Below, one piece after another: positions 4,313 to 6,412 of a DNA stretch of 6,412 nucleotides (within the stretch, counting starts at the first letter, position 1; each line of letters begins with the position of its first letter). Position numbers and translations under genes: made by a program. The stretch lies in NCBI GenBank assembly GCA_012522165.1, contig JAAYKZ010000276.1, positions 1 through 6,412 of the forward strand. Reading direction: 5' to 3'. This stretch comes from Clostridiales bacterium. GTDB taxonomy: Bacteria > Bacillota > Clostridia > Caldicoprobacterales > UBA3941. A model generated the notes under the pieces. That model saw nothing but the letters and a program-made list of their open reading frames with translations, was not told the DNA's origin and did no database searches.

Positions 4313-6412
4313 ATGGAAATTCGCTCAGGAAAATATGCTATACGGTTTGAAAATGGTGGTATCCAGGTTTTAAAAGATGGCTCACTGCTATACTACAACA
4401 AACGTCCCATGTATGCTTTTATAAAAACAGCCTTGTCAATTACCGAGTTTTATGACAAAGCATATGATGATATTTGTGAAGAAGAGGGACGAATTGTAGC
4501 AAAAGGGGTATTAAAATCTCCTGCAGGGTCTGAGTTAGCTTTCACTGATATATATGAAACTTCGGGCTCTGGCTTTAAGGTTAGCCGGACTGTAAAAGTC
4601 CTTAAAAAAGTAGATGATTTTGGTTTTGCTTCTAAATTCGCATTAGTACTTGCTGCTTCCGATAATATGCGTGACTATGATTATTTCGCACCGGCTAATT
4701 GGTATCGACAAAATGAATACGCTGCTCCCCATGTGGTTGGTTACGATCTAGATTGTGAATATTTCTGGCGAAATGAAGTAATGTATACTTTACCGCTGTT
4801 TGCTGTACAAAACAGGGCATCTGGTGAGATGGTCATGTTTTCACGTTGGGCTGCTGATATCACCATGAGAGATCTCAATTTTGTACGTTCTGAACATATT
4901 GTAGATCCTAAATTTACTATAGGAGCAATAGGGGTTAGTAAACCTGAAAACAAAACATTAAATTATCTATATTACGGCTTCCCATTGCGTAAAGAAATTG
5001 ATACAGTCCGTGATGGTCTCACTATTGATTATGTATATCCAGGCACAGACGGTGAATTGCCAAGGACCAAGAGATATAACGTTGATTACGACTATGATAC
5101 AAAAACCTTGACTAGGACCTTCCATCCAATGGAGGAGGGATTCTCCCATAGTTTTGCTATTGCTATAAACTTTGGTCAATATGATGATTATTACTCTATG
5201 ATGCGTGATGCCTGGAGAACTGTATATGATAGATTAAGAGAACCTTATTTTGAAGTTGATCATGAACTCCAGTATCGCAACTGCATGGAGTCACTAACCA
5301 AGCTTACCAAACAATATGGAGATTCTTGGGGACTGCCCTTCTCCTGCCAGTTACCTCAGTTGGATGTATCCAGTGTATCCTTCCAGTTCGGTTTTGTAGG
5401 TCAACAACCAGGTATCGGCTACCAGTTAATTCGATATGGTGATAAGGAAAATAGACCTGAGTCATATGAAAAAGGTGTAAACATAATTGATTTCTGGGTA
5501 AGAACTGCTATGACTGACATTGGGGCACCCAATGTATGCTACAATCCTACTATTGAAGATTTTGAACCTATGCCCTTCTGGACCAGAATGATTGCCGACG
5601 GCCTTGAAAATATTTTAGATGCTTATGTATATATGAAGAAAAAAGGTGATGACCGTCCTGAATGGTTAGAGTTCTGTCGAAAGGCAGCGGACTGGCTGGT
5701 TCGTATTCAAAATGAGGATGGTAGTTATTATCGTGCCTATAATAAAGATGACGGTTCTATGCGAATGGATTCCAAGGCCAATACCATTAGTATTGTACGA
5801 TTCTTGATCCAATTTTATCTGGTAACTGGTGATGAAAAGTATAAACAGGCAGCACTCAAGGCTGGAGAATGGGCTTATAATAATACCTATAAGAAAATGG
5901 AGTACCGTGGTTCTACCTGCGATAATGCCGATGTAATGGATAATGAGTCAGGTATTTATGCAATGTTTGGTTTCTTAGCTTTATATGATTTGACCGGAGA
6001 AGAAAAGTGGCTAGAAGCATTGATTGCTGCTGCGGATTATACCGAAACCTGGACATATGTATGGTCATTCCCGATGGAAGTACCTTGGCCAAATCATCCA
6101 TTTACTAAGAATTCCTTCAGCGGACAAAGCCCCGTCACCATAGGAGGAGGCGGTGGTGATATGTATATGGCAGCTTGCTCATATATCTACTACAGATTGT
6201 ATGTCATCACCGGTGATGAGCATTATTTAGATTTTGCCAAATTTATTCATGATAATACTCGACAGGCCAATGATGTGGACGGTAGTTTTGGATATGCACT
6301 ACCAGGTTTGTCCCATGAAGGCGGCAGATTTGCTGACCAGGTATTTTCAAGCCACTATCATTGGTTACCTTGGGTTACCTATATAGAGGTTGACCAATAC
6401 TCTCGACTATAC
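4313..6412 (+). CDS. Probable cytoplasmic six-hairpin-type carbohydrate-active enzyme, 3' end missing
   Basis: The frame runs 700 codons from ATG 4313 without a stop and leaves the window. I do not recognise the family. There is no signal peptide, so the product is probably cytoplasmic. Residues 1 to about 310 look beta-rich, as in the N-terminal sandwich of many glycosidases. From about 321 on the protein is helical and repetitive: G-[DE]-[DEK] turns followed by amphipathic helices recur at 376, 445, 506, 562 and 634 (spacing 56-72), matching the helical hairpins of an (alpha/alpha)6 toroid. Likely active-site regions are G-F-V-G-Q-Q-P-G (360-367), D-N-A-D-V-M-D-N-E-S-G (537-547), the Gly5-Asp run (611-616) and H-Y-H-W (681-684). 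The clusters of Asp, Trp and Tyr suit a sugar-binding groove. The neighbouring importer suggests that it acts on the imported oligosaccharide. A glycoside hydrolase is most likely; a lyase or epimerase on the same fold cannot be excluded. Confidence 0.75.
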   Translation, partial: MEIRSGKYAIRFENGGIQVLKDGSLLYYNKRPMYAFIKTALSITEFYDKAYDDICEEEGRIVAKGVLKSPAGSELAFTDIYETSGSGFKVSRTVKVLKKVDDFGFASKFALVLAASDNMRDYDYFAPANWYRQNEYAAPHVVGYDLDCEYFWRNEVMYTLPLFAVQNRASGEMVMFSRWAADITMRDLNFVRSEHIVDPKFTIGAIGVSKPENKTLNYLYYGFPLRKEIDTVRDGLTIDYVYPGTDGELPRTKRYNVDYDYDTKTLTRTFHPMEEGFSHSFAIAINFGQYDDYYSMMRDAWRTVYDRLREPYFEVDHELQYRNCMESLTKLTKQYGDSWGLPFSCQLPQLDVSSVSFQFGFVGQQPGIGYQLIRYGDKENRPESYEKGVNIIDFWVRTAMTDIGAPNVCYNPTIEDFEPMPFWTRMIADGLENILDAYVYMKKKGDDRPEWLEFCRKAADWLVRIQNEDGSYYRAYNKDDGSMRMDSKANTISIVRFLIQFYLVTGDEKYKQAALKAGEWAYNNTYKKMEYRGSTCDNADVMDNESGIYAMFGFLALYDLTGEEKWLEALIAAADYTETWTYVWSFPMEVPWPNHPFTKNSFSGQSPVTIGGGGGDMYMAACSYIYYRLYVITGDEHYLDFAKFIHDNTRQANDVDGSFGYALPGLSHEGGRFADQVFSSHYHWLPWVTYIEVDQYSRLY

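Noticed and set aside
6142..6162. Internal GGAGGAGG followed by ATG at 6160, resembling an internal translation start
   Set aside because: The G-rich run encodes the Gly5-Asp segment of the enzyme, the reading frame is continuous across it, and the spacing to the ATG is less ideal than at the real start.
1..6412. CRISPR array, tRNA or rRNA genes, insertion-sequence transposase
   Set aside because: I saw no regularly spaced direct repeats, no tRNA-like cloverleaf with a T-loop motif, no rRNA-like sequence and no transposase-like frame.

Overview
The window comes from a low-GC Gram-positive bacterium, most likely a member of the Clostridia or a related Firmicute. The signs are AT-rich intergenic DNA, strong purine-rich Shine-Dalgarno sites, a consensus SigA-type promoter, a lipoprotein signal peptide typical of Clostridia, and transporter genes of the LplA/LplB/YtcP type. 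Everything coding lies on the plus strand. The assignment rests on general character, not on a marker gene.

Layout. Positions 1-399 are non-coding: a perfect-consensus promoter (77-105), a small hairpin (125-147), then a large foldable leader (149-371). In this leader a 16-bp closing helix encloses three further arms around a compact four-way junction. It ends 13 bases before the unusual all-G ribosome binding site of the first gene. Positions 400-2067 encode a lipoprotein sugar-binding protein. A 17-bp intercistronic hairpin (2100-2136) follows, then two ABC permease subunits (2164-3126 and 3149-4042), then an intrinsic terminator (4045-4100). A 200-base spacer leads to a long open frame that starts at 4313 and is still open at the last base (700 codons). 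It encodes a probable cytoplasmic carbohydrate-active enzyme with an N-terminal beta-rich region and a C-terminal helical-repeat region like the (alpha/alpha)6 six-hairpin glycosidases.

How it works together. The lipoprotein captures an oligosaccharide outside the membrane and the two permeases form the channel. No ATPase is encoded here; transporters of this type usually borrow a shared MsmX-type ATPase encoded elsewhere. The downstream enzyme has no signal peptide and would act on the imported sugar inside the cell. The substrate cannot be read from the sequence.

The most unusual object is the leader RNA at 149-371. Both imperfect pairs in its closing helix are G-U wobbles in the plus-strand transcript, which favours a transcribed RNA. 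A palindromic mobile element (MITE-like) is the main competing explanation. The second point of interest is the downstream enzyme, whose family I do not recognise.
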